A stretch of 44,660 nucleotides of DNA from an uncultured Rubrobacteraceae bacterium (GCA_902805975.1 CADCUT010000056.1:1-44660); one strand, 5' to 3'; positions 1-7,156 are shown, counted from the first letter of the stretch. The notes: a model not told the origin generated them from the letters alone. Numbers and translations are program-made.

Positions 1-264
1 GCGGGAGGCGTCCACCCTGTTGCCGTCGGCGCTCACGTCCGCCGCGACCCTGTTGCCGTTGGCCGCCCGGACATCGGTGCCGTTGAGCGTGTCGTTGCCG
101 CTGAGCAGGTCGTTGCCGTTCAGCGTCTCCTCCACGTCGGCGACGTCGTTGAGGACGCCAACGTCCTCGACGTCCTGCGCGAGCGCCGCGGGGGCGATGG
201 CCCCCGCGGACAGGGCCGCCGCGGTGACGCCCGCGGCGAAGCGGGCCTTCGTCTTGCTCCTCAT
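1..264 (-). CDS. Secreted Asn/Asp/Gly-rich protein, C-terminus cut off by the window edge
   Basis: Partial gene; the reading frame stays open to base 1, so at least 88 residues are visible. The product starts MRSKTKARFAAG, a basic n-region, followed by an Ala-rich hydrophobic stretch ending APAALAQ, a good Sec signal peptide with cleavage after ALA. The mature part is polar, with repeated N-G-N/N-D-T/N-G-T words (about residues 48-75). The ATG at 264-262 has an AGGAGGT-like site 6 bases upstream (GGAGGT, 276-271). A minus-strand promoter candidate sits at 331-304. The repetition suggests an extracellular or surface protein, but I recognise no named family. Confidence 0.75.
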   Translation of the reverse strand, partial: MRSKTKARFAAGVTAAALSAGAIAPAALAQDVEDVGVLNDVADVEETLNGNDLLSGNDTLNGTDVRAANGNRVAADVSADGNRVDASR

Positions 265-303
265 CTTCGTACCTCCAAAGAGGTAGCTTGCACACCGGGG
301 CCC

Positions 304-331
304 AAGGTATCAGCCGGGCCGCGCGCGTCAA
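304..331 (-). promoter_or_regulatory. Candidate housekeeping promoter for the secreted-protein gene
   Basis: On the minus strand, TTGACG (331-326) is followed after 16 bases by TACCTT (309-304), giving a predicted start near 297 and a leader of about 33 bases. The -35 matches well and the -10 matches weakly. Confidence 0.35.
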
Positions 332-544
332 ACGCACGTCCGTATCAATCGGCCCCGGTGCCTGCCCGGTTTTTTGCGGCGATCGCCATACCCGCGCCGG
401 AAGGCCCGCGCGGAGAAAAATCCGCGCCGCGGAAGAAAAACGTGACGGACCGGCGCTCCCCGAGTTGGTGTGCAAGGTGAGAAGCGGCCGCGGTGCGGCC
501 TCATCGCCGGCCCGTTGGGACATATCTTACAGCACCGGATTGGT

Positions 545-574
545 CTGCACCCTTCGGGCCATCTTTGCCCGATC
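545..574 (+). repeat. Dispersed 30-bp repeat, copy 1
   Basis: This 30-base stretch, beginning CTGCACCCTTCGGGCC and ending TTTGCCCGATC, recurs identically at 1939-1968. An 18-base inverted part lies at 1746-1763 and a diverged copy at 2924-2962. It lies in the 265-733 gene-free stretch, about 160 bases before the next gene. About 30 bases downstream is a GGTGCGGTAC word with a counterpart (GGTGCGATAC) after copy 2, so the shared unit may be longer than 30 bases. No gene is seen in 265-733. Confidence 0.8.
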
Positions 575-733
575 GTCGCCGGATCGGGTTTACGCCGGGA
601 GCTAGGTGCGGTACGAACATAGCCCCGGCGCCCGCTCCTCTTCCCCTTTCCCTTCCCCCGCTTTTGGGGGTCACCCCACCGAGGGGCGCCGGACTTCCGA
701 AACAGAAGCGACTTGATCGAGGTGATCGAGGAC

Positions 734-925
734 ATGACGCACGAGACAAACAACGACACCACCGCGGCCCTTCACGCCCTGCTGGACGGGGCCGAGGGAT
801 GCGGGCCGGCCGCCAGGAGCGCGAGGCTCGCCCACGACGACGAGCTGGCGGACTTCCTTTGCGGGGTCCAGGACGAGATCGTCGGCGAGGCCAGGCGTCT
901 GCTCGCCCAACGGGCCGCCGAGTAG
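734..925 (+). CDS. Small hypothetical protein (63 aa)
   Basis: Product begins MTHETNND and is acidic, largely helical, without membrane segments or a signal peptide; one central Cys (C-G) pair region and a C-terminal Arg-rich helix are visible. The ATG at 734 is chosen over an in-frame TTG at 713 because GAGGTGATC sits a normal distance upstream. It is the first of three closely packed plus-strand genes (734, 984, 1234), probably one transcript. The next gene also starts MTHE, hinting at a shared origin or just a shared translation-start context. Function unknown. Confidence 0.55.
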   Translation: MTHETNNDTTAALHALLDGAEGCGPAARSARLAHDDELADFLCGVQDEIVGEARRLLAQRAAE

Positions 926-983
926 AACGCGCGCGGTTATCCCGATGGGCACAACGAGGAACGAAGACCAGGAGCTGACGACG

Positions 984-1232
984 ATGACGCACGAAGAGTT
1001 CGCACACAGGGCGGAGAGGCGCCTCCAGGAGGCAGCCGACCGGCTGGAAGGTGAGGCGCGAGACCTGGGCGTCCACGGTGAGGCCTCCAAGACGCAGGCG
1101 CGAGCCGGGGAGCTGAGGGTGGCGGCGCTGCTGGTGCGTGGGGAGGCCGAGGCCGTGAGCCGCTCGGAGGCAACCCCCGCGGACCCAGAGGAGGATCCCG
1201 CAGGGGCACCGCCCCTGCGGGCGCAGGGCTGA
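984..1232 (+). CDS. Small helical hypothetical protein (82 aa)
   Basis: Product MTHEEFAHRAERRLQEAADR..., charged and Ala/Glu/Arg-rich, predicted to be one long amphipathic helix or coiled coil to about residue 55, then a Pro-rich tail. I prefer the ATG at 984, with AGGAG 9 bases upstream, over the in-frame ATG at 945, which lacks a site. The stop lies one base before the next gene's ATG, so the two are probably translationally linked. Unknown function. Confidence 0.55.
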   Translation: MTHEEFAHRAERRLQEAADRLEGEARDLGVHGEASKTQARAGELRVAALLVRGEAEAVSRSEATPADPEEDPAGAPPLRAQG

Positions 1233-1233
1233 C

Positions 1234-1599
1234 ATGGCCTCGATCATGCCCGACGAGGTGGGCTTGGCCATGCGCAGCACCGTGGGAGACCTGGAGGGCG
1301 GAGCCCAGCGGATGGGCGCCCAGGCGGCGCTGCCCGTCGTCGCCGGCTGGCAGCGCCGCCTGGAGGAGACCGGCCATCCCGAGCTCCTGCCCATCGCAAG
1401 GACCCTCTCGGAACTCGGGCTCCATCTTTCCGGCGGGGCGAAGGACCCGGCCGCGGTGGGGGCGCTGCTGGGGGTTCTAAGCGGGCAGGTGAGGGGCGTG
1501 TCCGGGTCGGGGCTTGGCGCGGGGGTCTCCGGGGAGCTGACGAAGCTTAGCGCCTTGCTCGCCAGCCAGAGCCGAGTCCTGGTCGCCCTCGCCCCCTGA
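1234..1599 (+). CDS. Hypothetical protein (121 aa), last gene of the small operon
   Basis: Soluble protein without clear motifs: an N-terminal part with MRSTVGDLEGG, a helical middle with a W-Q-R-R-L-E-E segment, and a Gly/Ser/Leu-rich C-terminal half (residues 75-121). The start follows directly on the upstream stop, so translation is probably coupled; an in-frame ATG four codons on is possible. Codon use fits the neighbours, which favours a real gene, but no family is recognised. Confidence 0.5.
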   Translation: MASIMPDEVGLAMRSTVGDLEGGAQRMGAQAALPVVAGWQRRLEETGHPELLPIARTLSELGLHLSGGAKDPAAVGALLGVLSGQVRGVSGSGLGAGVSGELTKLSALLASQSRVLVALAP

Positions 1600-1745
1600 C
1601 CCCGCGCCCCGCCCGGGCACGACCGGCCGCCCGACCGGGTAGTAGAGACCGACCGGATGGTAGAATATCTGCGGGCCTGGCGGCCCGTATCACCCCCCTC
1701 CTGGGCCCGCCGGGCCCTTCTCGTGCCCCACGCTTTTGACGCGGC

Positions 1746-1763
1746 GATGGCCCGAAGGGTGCA
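1746..1763 (-). repeat. Inverted partial copy of the dispersed repeat
   Basis: The reverse complement reads TGCACCCTTCGGGCCATC, identical to the first part of the 30-bp repeat at 545 and 1939, and lies about 175 bases before copy 2 in opposite orientation. Confidence 0.75.
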
Positions 1764-1938
1764 TGGACGCGCTCCCGGCCTCCTGCGACAATGCGCGGGC
1801 GAAGCGGGCCAGCGGACCTAGGAGGGGGCGCCGGCCCGTTTCGCTTCTTCTGCAGGCCCTGTTCCCTTTCCCGCACCCCGCCGCCCGTGCGGGCTTCCCT
1901 CGGCTGGTTCCCGCTGCCTGCCCCCCGCGCGGGGTGTC

Positions 1939-1968
1939 CTGCACCCTTCGGGCCATCTTTGCCCGATC
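1939..1968 (+). repeat. Dispersed 30-bp repeat, copy 2
   Basis: Identical over all 30 bases to 545-574. It sits 90 bases before the start of the gene at 2058. Downstream at about 1988 is GGTGCGATAC, similar to GGTGCGGTAC after copy 1, so similarity extends imperfectly for about 60 bases. A regulatory or mobile origin are both possible. Confidence 0.8.
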
Positions 1969-2057
1969 TGGGGTTGACCGACGGGCCGGGTGCGATACCA
2001 AATCCCGTGCACTCCGAACGCCCGGCCCTTCGGGGGCCGGCGCTGGAAGGGAAGGGC

Positions 2058-2585
2058 ATGGACGGACGCAGCACACGCCGGGTCCGGGAGGAACTCGGGC
2101 GGGTGGAGAAGGAGCTCGCGGCGGCGAGGCTCCTCGAGCGCCAGACCGAGGAGCGCCACGAGAGGGGGGGGTCCGCGGAGACCGAGGCCGTCCTGGAGGC
2201 CAGGCGGACCCGCGCCGGCAACCTGCAAGGGGAGCGCGGGGGGCTCGTGGACGAGCTAGGTAGGCGGGCGGTGGCCGAGGGGGGCTGGCGCCCCGACGAG
2301 GCCGGCGGCTCGCTCCCGGACGGCGGGCCCGCGCGCTCACCGGCGTGCGGGACGGCCGGGAGGCTGCGCGTGGGCCCCCACCCGCTGCTGCCCGAGCGAG
2401 GCTGGATCGTCCACGACCGCTCGGCCGGCACGGTGGCGTGGGTGCGCAAGGTACCCTCGCCCGCCGGCGCCGCGCAGATCCTCCACGAGCACGGGGTGGC
2501 GTGGGACGGGGAGCTCATCTCCCACTCCCTCGAGCCCGTGCCCGAGGAGGCGGAGGGGAACGGCCTTTCCGAGGCGGACGTTTAG
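2058..2585 (+). CDS. Hypothetical protein with N-terminal coiled coil (175 aa)
   Basis: The N-terminal 70 residues are an Arg/Glu-rich coiled coil (RRVREELGRVEKELAAARLL); a Gly/Pro linker follows, then a globular C-terminal part from about residue 95 (LLPERGWIVHDRSAGTVAWVRK) with mixed strands and helices. The ATG at 2058 has GGAAGGGAAGGG just upstream, and the upstream in-frame extension is intergenic in character. It is followed 71 bases on by a 53-residue gene and then a terminator. No family recognised. Confidence 0.55.
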   Translation: MDGRSTRRVREELGRVEKELAAARLLERQTEERHERGGSAETEAVLEARRTRAGNLQGERGGLVDELGRRAVAEGGWRPDEAGGSLPDGGPARSPACGTAGRLRVGPHPLLPERGWIVHDRSAGTVAWVRKVPSPAGAAQILHEHGVAWDGELISHSLEPVPEEAEGNGLSEADV

Positions 2586-2656
2586 GCCCCCGGTGGCGCG
2601 TGGTACGAGACAAACAGGAAGCACCGCAGGCGACCACGGAAGGAGCGGATGAGGCC

Positions 2657-2818
2657 ATGTGCTTTGAGCGCAAGGACCTCGGTCTAGACGAGGAGGCTCG
2701 CAGGCTAAGGGCGGAGGAGGACCTGCGCAGGAAGGCCGGGTCCGAGACCAGACCGGCGGACGGGGAGCGCGAGAAGACGCCCACCGAAAAGGCGAAGGAG
2801 ATGGTCGGCGCGAGATAG
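2657..2818 (+). CDS. Small charged hypothetical protein (53 aa)
   Basis: Product MCFERKDLGLDEEARRLRAEEDLRRK..., very hydrophilic, rich in Glu, Arg and Lys, probably helical or disordered. AGGAG lies 11 bases before the ATG at 2657. It is the last gene before the strong terminator at 2843-2880, which supports it being translated. Function unknown. Confidence 0.55.
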   Translation: MCFERKDLGLDEEARRLRAEEDLRRKAGSETRPADGEREKTPTEKAKEMVGAR

Positions 2819-2842
2819 GTCGACAGACAACCGCACCATACC

Positions 2843-2880
2843 GGACCCCCGGCTCGAAACGAGCCGGGGGTCCTTTCTCG
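2843..2880 (+). terminator. Strong rho-independent terminator
   Basis: Perfect 14-bp stem (GGACCCCCGGCTCG, 2843-2856), AAA loop, then the complementary arm to 2873, followed by TTTCTCG. It lies 24 bases after the stop at 2818 and ends the transcript of the small genes at 2058 and 2657. Confidence 0.9.
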
Positions 2881-2923
2881 TTGGGCGTGCCCCGTCGGGC
2901 GTGCCCGCGCGGCCCCTCCGTCG

Positions 2924-2962
2924 TGCGCCTTTCGGGCCATTCTGGCCCCCGTCTGGCCGATC
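2924..2962 (+). repeat. Diverged copy of the dispersed repeat
   Basis: TGCGCCTTTCGGGCCATTCTGG ends in GCCGATC, matching the 30-bp repeat with substitutions and an internal expansion of about 9 bases. Like the two intact copies it lies shortly upstream of a gene (3017). Confidence 0.5.
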
Positions 2963-3016
2963 TGCACCTTTAAGCCCATGAAGCGCCGCCGCCGGGGCGG
3001 TAGGGTCGGGGCCGCT

Positions 3017-3652
3017 ATGTTCACCCCATGCAAAGGATGCGGGCACAGCCTGTGGGTGGAGGTCAGGAGCGCCGGAACGTTCCGCTTCCTGGCCCACTTC
3101 GACGACGACGAGGGCAGCCCCACCTACACCGAGCACTCCCCCTCCTGCCGCACGTGCGGCCTGAGGCTGGACGCGGCCCTCCCGCCGGGCTCCTCGAGCC
3201 CGGTGGGGGGACCGCCTGTCAGAGGGCACCCCGCCCCCGCCACGGTGATCGCCTCGCGGGTCCTCATCTCCATGGAGCCCCTTATGTATGCCGAGGCGCT
3301 CGCCGCCTCCGTCCTCGGACGTCGCCCCCACGCCGAGGTGACGCTCCTGGGCCCCTCGGAGAACCTCGCGGCCGGCGTAGGACGCGTCCGCCCGCACCTC
3401 GTCGTGGCCAACCGGGTGGCGCCGGGGGTGCGGGAGATCGTGGCCTCCTGGGCCGAGGTCGCTGTGCCGAGTTGGGGCGAGGGACCCAACGAGAAACCCA
3501 AGGGGCTAGCCGCGGAGATCGGCGTCGACGGGACCGCCACAAAGAGGGTGGTAGACCTCGGCACGGGAGACTTGTTGGCCGCGCTCGAGCGGGCCGAGGA
3601 GCTGCTCTTGGACCACGCCCGGGCAGACGCCCGGGGCGGGGGCGGGCCGTGA
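3017..3652 (+). CDS. Zinc-ribbon protein with a receiver-like C-terminal domain
   Basis: 211 residues. The first 55 contain two Cys pairs (C-K-G-C near residue 5 and C-R-T-C near residue 48), a likely zinc-binding ribbon. After a Pro/Gly linker, residues 72-205 resemble a response-regulator receiver fold (V-L-I-S-M-E-P-L-M-Y-A-E-A-L near the start and a LLAALERAEELL helix at the end). It lacks the DD pair, the phospho-acceptor Asp and the Lys, so it cannot be phosphorylated in the usual way. The stop overlaps the start of the response regulator (GTGA), so the two are co-translated and may interact. An in-frame ATG at 2978 is possible. The receiver similarity is my inference. Confidence 0.6.
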   Translation: MFTPCKGCGHSLWVEVRSAGTFRFLAHFDDDEGSPTYTEHSPSCRTCGLRLDAALPPGSSSPVGGPPVRGHPAPATVIASRVLISMEPLMYAEALAASVLGRRPHAEVTLLGPSENLAAGVGRVRPHLVVANRVAPGVREIVASWAEVAVPSWGEGPNEKPKGLAAEIGVDGTATKRVVDLGTGDLLAALERAEELLLDHARADARGGGGP

Positions 3653-4332
3653 GCGTCGTGCGGGTGCACCTGGCGGACGACCACACCATCTTCAGGCAGG
3701 GCCTCGAGTCCCTCCTCGCCTCCCAGGAAGGTATAGAGGTCGTGAGCGCCTCCTCCACCGGCCCAGAGGCCGCCGAGCTGGTCCGCAAAACCAGGCCGGA
3801 CGTCATCATCACGCAGCTGGACATGCAGCCCAAGACCGCCCGGGAGATCATCGAAGGGCTGCGCGAGGCCTCGCCGGATTCCAGGATCATCGTTCTCACC
3901 CTGTGGGACAACCTGCGATACCTGCAGGCGATATCGAAGATGGGCATAGATGCCTACCTGCACAAGACCTCCTCCGCGGATGAGCTCCTCGCCACCATAG
4001 ACGCGGCGACCGGCGACGGGGGCGACGCGGTGATCTGCATGCCCCGCGCCCTGCTAGAGCGTCTCGGCGACGAGCCGGTTGGCGCCCTCTCGGAGCGAGA
4101 GACCGAGGTGGTGGTGCTCGCCGCCCGCGGGCTCTCCAACCGCCTGATTGGCAAGGAGCTGCAACTCGCAGAGGCGACGGTCAAACGCCACCTGGCGAAC
4201 ATCTACCAGAAGGTGGGGGTGCGCTCCAGGAACGAGGCGGTGAGGAAGGCGCTCATGGAGCAGTGGATCGGCATCCACGAGATAACCTCCGCCTCAGACG
4301 GGGACGGCTCCCGGGACGGACGGGGCGGCTAG
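3649..4332 (+). CDS. NarL/FixJ-type response regulator lacking the phospho-acceptor Asp
   Basis: 227 residues from a GTG start overlapping the previous stop. Residues 1-120 form a receiver: the acidic pair is present (ADDHTIFRQG), as are the Thr (IIVLTLWD) and Lys (YLHKTSS). In the usual PDVVLMDIRMP motif this protein reads PDVIITQLDMQ, so the phosphorylated Asp is Gln and the following Pro is Gln. Residues 145-205 are a LuxR-type helix-turn-helix (LSERETEVVVLAARGLSN, then EATVKRHLANIYQKV). No histidine kinase is nearby. It is probably a DNA-binding regulator controlled by something other than phosphorylation, perhaps its zinc-ribbon partner. The family is clear; the target is unknown. Confidence 0.9.
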   Translation: MSVVRVHLADDHTIFRQGLESLLASQEGIEVVSASSTGPEAAELVRKTRPDVIITQLDMQPKTAREIIEGLREASPDSRIIVLTLWDNLRYLQAISKMGIDAYLHKTSSADELLATIDAATGDGGDAVICMPRALLERLGDEPVGALSERETEVVVLAARGLSNRLIGKELQLAEATVKRHLANIYQKVGVRSRNEAVRKALMEQWIGIHEITSASDGDGSRDGRGG

Positions 4333-4346
4333 AGACCCGTCGGGGC

Positions 4347-4378
4347 CTATTCACCGGAGTGCGTGGAAGGCTCATTCC
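4347..4378 (+). repeat. 32-bp dispersed repeat, copy A
   Basis: Starts CTATTCACCGGAGTGCGTGG and ends GGCTCATTCC; all 32 bases recur at 5646-5677. Related copies lie at 4896-4915 and 27091-27140. It sits immediately after the response regulator and before the 3' end of the SnoaL-like gene. Confidence 0.85.
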
Positions 4379-4410
4379 GCGAACTTCGAGCGCCGACGGT
4401 AGCCCGGCCC

Positions 4411-4821
4411 CTAAGAGTTCCACCACTCGTCGAGCTCGTGCTGCATGTTCTGGAAGACGTCGACCTCGGAGATCTTGCCGTCGCGCAGCCGGAACATGAG
4501 CACCGTGCGCCACTCCAGCGTCTTCCCCTTCCTGGTGCCGCGTGGCAGCTCGTGCACGAGGGCCGCGGTTTCGTCGACCATGATCCGCTCGGTCTCCGAC
4601 GAGAAGTCGCCCCCGGTTCTCTCCCGCAGGCCGCGGAAGAAGCCAGCGACGTCCTCCTTGCCCCGGTACTCTCGGGACAGGGCGTTGCGCCCCGGGTAGC
4701 GCCAGACGACGTCCTCTGCCAGACACCCCATGATCGCCTCCTGGTCCTTGTTGGCCCTGGCCTCGCAGAACCTGCGCACGAGCGCCAGGTTCCGCTCCCG
4801 CAGCGTGTCCTTCTGCCGCAC
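4411..4821 (-). CDS. SnoaL/NTF2-like protein
   Basis: 136 residues with the NTF2-like pattern: an N-terminal helix (LALVRRFCEARANKDQEAI), then CLAEDVVWRYPGRN, the helix DVAGFFRGL, and final strands ending VDVFQNMQHELDEWW. Members include small enzymes and ligand-binding proteins, so the activity cannot be assigned. I choose the GTG at 4821 because GAAGGAGGAGGG lies directly before it; the ATG at 4854 has no such site. Repeats flank it on both sides (4347 and 4896), in the same orientation, as if it were an inserted cassette. Confidence 0.75.
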   Translation of the reverse strand: MRQKDTLRERNLALVRRFCEARANKDQEAIMGCLAEDVVWRYPGRNALSREYRGKEDVAGFFRGLRERTGGDFSSETERIMVDETAALVHELPRGTRKGKTLEWRTVLMFRLRDGKISEVDVFQNMQHELDEWWNS

Positions 4822-5214
4822 GCCCCCTCCTCCTTCTGCCGCCGTCCGTGGCACCCGTCAGGGTACAGCACTCCCGAAACGGCGCCGCTGTGCCCCTATT
4901 CATCCGAGTGCGCGGAGAAACTGTTTGGAAAAGGGCTGAAGGTTTCTCAACCGAGCGTTTTCGGCACCAAGAAGCGGCCGATCGAGGCTCCTCCGCACCT
5001 TCTTGGCGCCTCTCGGAAGCCCGATGTGGGACCCATCCCGCTTTTCCAAACAGTCTCGGAAGGATGATTCTCCGAACTTCGGGCGTAGGGGGTTCTCGGA
5101 AGTTCGTTGTAACAATGCCTCGTCAGTCCGATCGGGGTGCACGGCATTCCTGTATGGAGCGTATGCTACCCCTCGTGACCGATACACCCCGCCCTGCCAG
5201 CCCGAGGAGGACAG
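4822..5214. repeat. Gene-free stretch with nested inverted repeats
   Basis: No gene is seen. It begins with a partial 32-bp-family copy (4896-4915). An outer 14-bp inverted repeat follows: ACTGTTTGGAAAAG at 4920-4933 and its complement at 5041-5054. Nested inside is GGCACCAAGAAG (4963-4974) against CTTCTTGGCGCC (4999-5010), with one mismatch. A third pair, CGAACTTC (about 5073-5080) with GAAGTTCG (5099-5106), lies to the right. The arrangement resembles a small non-autonomous mobile element or a structured RNA. Words such as TTCTCCGAA also occur at 27120. Confidence 0.65.
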
Positions 5215-5613
5215 ATGCCGAAGACCGCGGCTTGCAAGGTGACGTGGGTGGGCGCGACCTTCTTCGCGGTGCTCGTGCTGGCGGCGCTGGTGGGTTGCTC
5301 GGGAGAGGCGGCTGACGCCGCGCGGCCACAAGCCAACGACGACCACGCGACCACCGCGATGGGGCGCGAGGTGCTAATCGAGATGGTCGCCAACGACTCG
5401 GGGGAGGCCCTCGAGATCGACAAGTTGCAACGGGGAAAGGCGCAGGGCGACATCATCTGCGATGCGGAGATCGAGTCGGGCAAGATACGGTCGTGCGCCT
5501 ACGCGCCGCCCGAGGGCTTCTCCGGCAAGGACGAGTTCTCGTACGTGGTCAAGGACGCAAGCGGAAGAACCGACTCGGCCAAGGTCTACGTCAGGGTAAA
5601 GCCCGCCAGCTAG
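5215..5613 (+). CDS. Lipoprotein with a cadherin/Ig-like domain
   Basis: 132 residues. A lipoprotein signal (hydrophobic run ending ALVGC, Cys at about residue 28) anchors the mature protein in the membrane. The mature part starts ANDDHATTAMGREVLIEMVANDSG and ends FSYVVKDASGRTDSAKVYVRV, the pattern of the Big_9/VCBS-type beta-sandwich repeat in bacterial surface proteins (N-D-x-A..., then FSYxVxDxxG...xAxVxVxV). Usually these domains come in tandem; here there is one. GAGGAGG precedes the ATG. A repeat copy follows the gene at 5646. Function probably adhesive or structural; ligand unknown. Confidence 0.75.
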   Translation: MPKTAACKVTWVGATFFAVLVLAALVGCSGEAADAARPQANDDHATTAMGREVLIEMVANDSGEALEIDKLQRGKAQGDIICDAEIESGKIRSCAYAPPEGFSGKDEFSYVVKDASGRTDSAKVYVRVKPAS

Positions 5614-5970
5614 CTCGGGCAACGTCTACGCGACACCCGTACGATCTATTCACCGGAGTGCGTGGAAGGCTCATTCCCCGAAGGCCGCATACAGCAATCT
5701 GCATAGTTTAGGCTGATCGGAGCACAACACCGGGGCAATACCGGCCCGGCGTATCTCTAGTGAACGCTAGATGTTGCAGCGCTTGGTCCTTTTGCGCGTT
5801 TCTGCATAGGGGAGGGCTGCGCCAGGAGCCTTTCGCCCGGTGGCGTGGAGCGATCGGGGAACATTTTTGTTGCCCACTGACGGGCAGGCGTGGTGGAGGC
5901 TACGTCAGGTTCGAATGCCCATGCGCGCGTAGAATGGGGGTGTGAGCGCGCACCGGGAGAGCCGGCAAGG
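5614..5970. other. 357-bp gene-free stretch
   Basis: It contains repeat copy B (5646-5677). The rest, including a TAGTTTAGGCTGATC patch and AACATTTTTGTTG near 5860-5875, probably carries the promoter of the transporter gene at 5971. A GGTTCGAAT word near 5908 resembles a tRNA T-loop, but no tRNA can be folded around it. Confidence 0.4.
5646..5677 (+). repeat. 32-bp dispersed repeat, copy B
   Basis: Identical over 32 bases to 4347-4378, in the same orientation, 32 bases after the lipoprotein stop. The bases before it (ACCCGTACGAT) also resemble those before copy A (ACCCGTCGGGGC). Confidence 0.85.
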
Positions 5971-7152
5971 ATGAAGTGGAACAGGTTGCTCGGGGCATGG
6001 CGGAAAGCGCTGAGGCGCGGTGCGAGGTCCGGCGGGGAAGGTGGCGAGTCCCTGGCCGGGAGGCAGCCGACCCCGATCTACGTCCCCGCGCGGGCGCTGG
6101 TTGGCATCGTCGCGATTGTCATCGTGGCGGTCGCGCTCTTCCTGTACGCCGCGCCGACCGTGCCCGTCGTCGCGCTCGGGGGGATGGCGCTCGCGATCGT
6201 GCTCTCCTTCCCGGTGCGGGCGCTCTCCCACTTCATGCCGAGGCCGCTGGCGATCCTGGTGACCGTGCTTGGGCTTCTCGGCCTCATCACGCTCGCGCTG
6301 TTCTACCTGGTCCCGTTGCTCATCCAGCAGCTCAGGGACCTCGTGGTGCAGGTGCCGATCATCGCGAACGGGGTAAACAGGCTGCTGCTCGACCTGATCG
6401 ACTTCCTCAACGAGCGCCAGTTGCTCCCGAGCTCGGACCCTGAAGAGTTCGGGCGCAACCTGGTCAACGACCTCTTCGACCGCGCCCAGAGCCTCACGGA
6501 GAACGTGCTGCGGGGTCTCGTCGGGTTTATCCCGCGGGCCTTCGGGTTCGGGGTGGCCCTCTTCGGGGTGCTTTTCGTGGGGGTCTACCTGCTGGCCGAC
6601 GTGCGGATGGTCAAGGCCGCGTACCTCAGGACCGCGCCGAGGTCCTACCGGCGCGACGCCCGCGACCTGTGGAACGCCTTTGGCGAGTCGCTCAGTCGCT
6701 ACCTCGGCGGGCTGGCGACGGTCGTGGTCATACAGGGCGCCCTCGCCGCGACGGCGCTCTACCTGCTTGACGTGCCCTACGCCATCCTGCTCGGCGCGTG
6801 GGTCTCCGCCACCGCGATCATCCCCTACCTCGGCGCGTTTATCGGGGGGATACCGGCCGTCATCGTGGCCGCCGTCTTCGAGGACGCCTCTCCCACCATA
6901 GAGTCCACGACGACGCGCGTGATCCTGGTGATCGTGGTCTACACCCTGATCCAGCAGTTCGAAGGCAACTTTCTTACCCCCCGCATCCAGGGCAACGCCC
7001 TCCACGTCCACCCCATCCTCGTCCTCCTCGCCGTTATAGGCGGCGGCGAGATGGCGGGCCTCGCCGGCGTCGTCTTCGCCGTCCCCGCCGTCGCCGTCCT
7101 CCGCGTCTTCTTCGACTTCCTCAGGGTGCGATTGAAGACGAAACCAGAGTAG
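5971..7152 (+). CDS. AI-2E family (PerM/YdiK-type) membrane transporter
   Basis: 393 residues. After a basic N-terminal tail (residues 1-35) come a membrane hairpin (ALVGIVAIVIVAVALFLYA, then a second segment), a third segment (ILVTVLGLLGLITLALFYLVPLL), a soluble amphipathic region (about 125-200), and a C-terminal set of membrane segments holding the family's conserved parts: GAWVSATAIIPYLGAFIGGIPA and FEGNFLTPRIQGNALHVHPILVLLAVIGGGEMAGLAG. The family exports small molecules; some members move autoinducer-2 and others ions, so the substrate is uncertain. The ATG at 5971 is preferred because upstream codons are not membrane-protein-like. It is convergent with the next gene. Confidence 0.88.
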   Translation: MKWNRLLGAWRKALRRGARSGGEGGESLAGRQPTPIYVPARALVGIVAIVIVAVALFLYAAPTVPVVALGGMALAIVLSFPVRALSHFMPRPLAILVTVLGLLGLITLALFYLVPLLIQQLRDLVVQVPIIANGVNRLLLDLIDFLNERQLLPSSDPEEFGRNLVNDLFDRAQSLTENVLRGLVGFIPRAFGFGVALFGVLFVGVYLLADVRMVKAAYLRTAPRSYRRDARDLWNAFGESLSRYLGGLATVVVIQGALAATALYLLDVPYAILLGAWVSATAIIPYLGAFIGGIPAVIVAAVFEDASPTIESTTTRVILVIVVYTLIQQFEGNFLTPRIQGNALHVHPILVLLAVIGGGEMAGLAGVVFAVPAVAVLRVFFDFLRVRLKTKPE

Positions 7153-7156
7153 GGAG

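Larger units (their letters stand above)
1600..2057. other. 458-bp gene-free stretch with two repeat copies
   Basis: No convincing gene on either strand. It holds an inverted partial repeat (1746-1763) and a full 30-bp copy (1939-1968). The AT-richer patch around 1640-1675 contains direct GACCGG words (GACCGGGTAGTAGAGACCGA). The region may carry promoters for the gene at 2058. Confidence 0.5.

Noticed and set aside
4347-5677. Integron-like attC array
   Set aside because: Repeats bracket genes but lack the GTTRRRY core and no integrase gene is present.
5890-5960. Possible tRNA (GGTTCGAAT resembles a T-loop)
   Set aside because: No acceptor, D or anticodon stems can be formed around it at proper spacing.
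5905-7011. Long minus-strand open frame of 368 codons
   Set aside because: It is antisense to the clear AI-2E transporter, its product is His/Arg/Asp-rich with no domain, and it is a by-product of high GC codon use.
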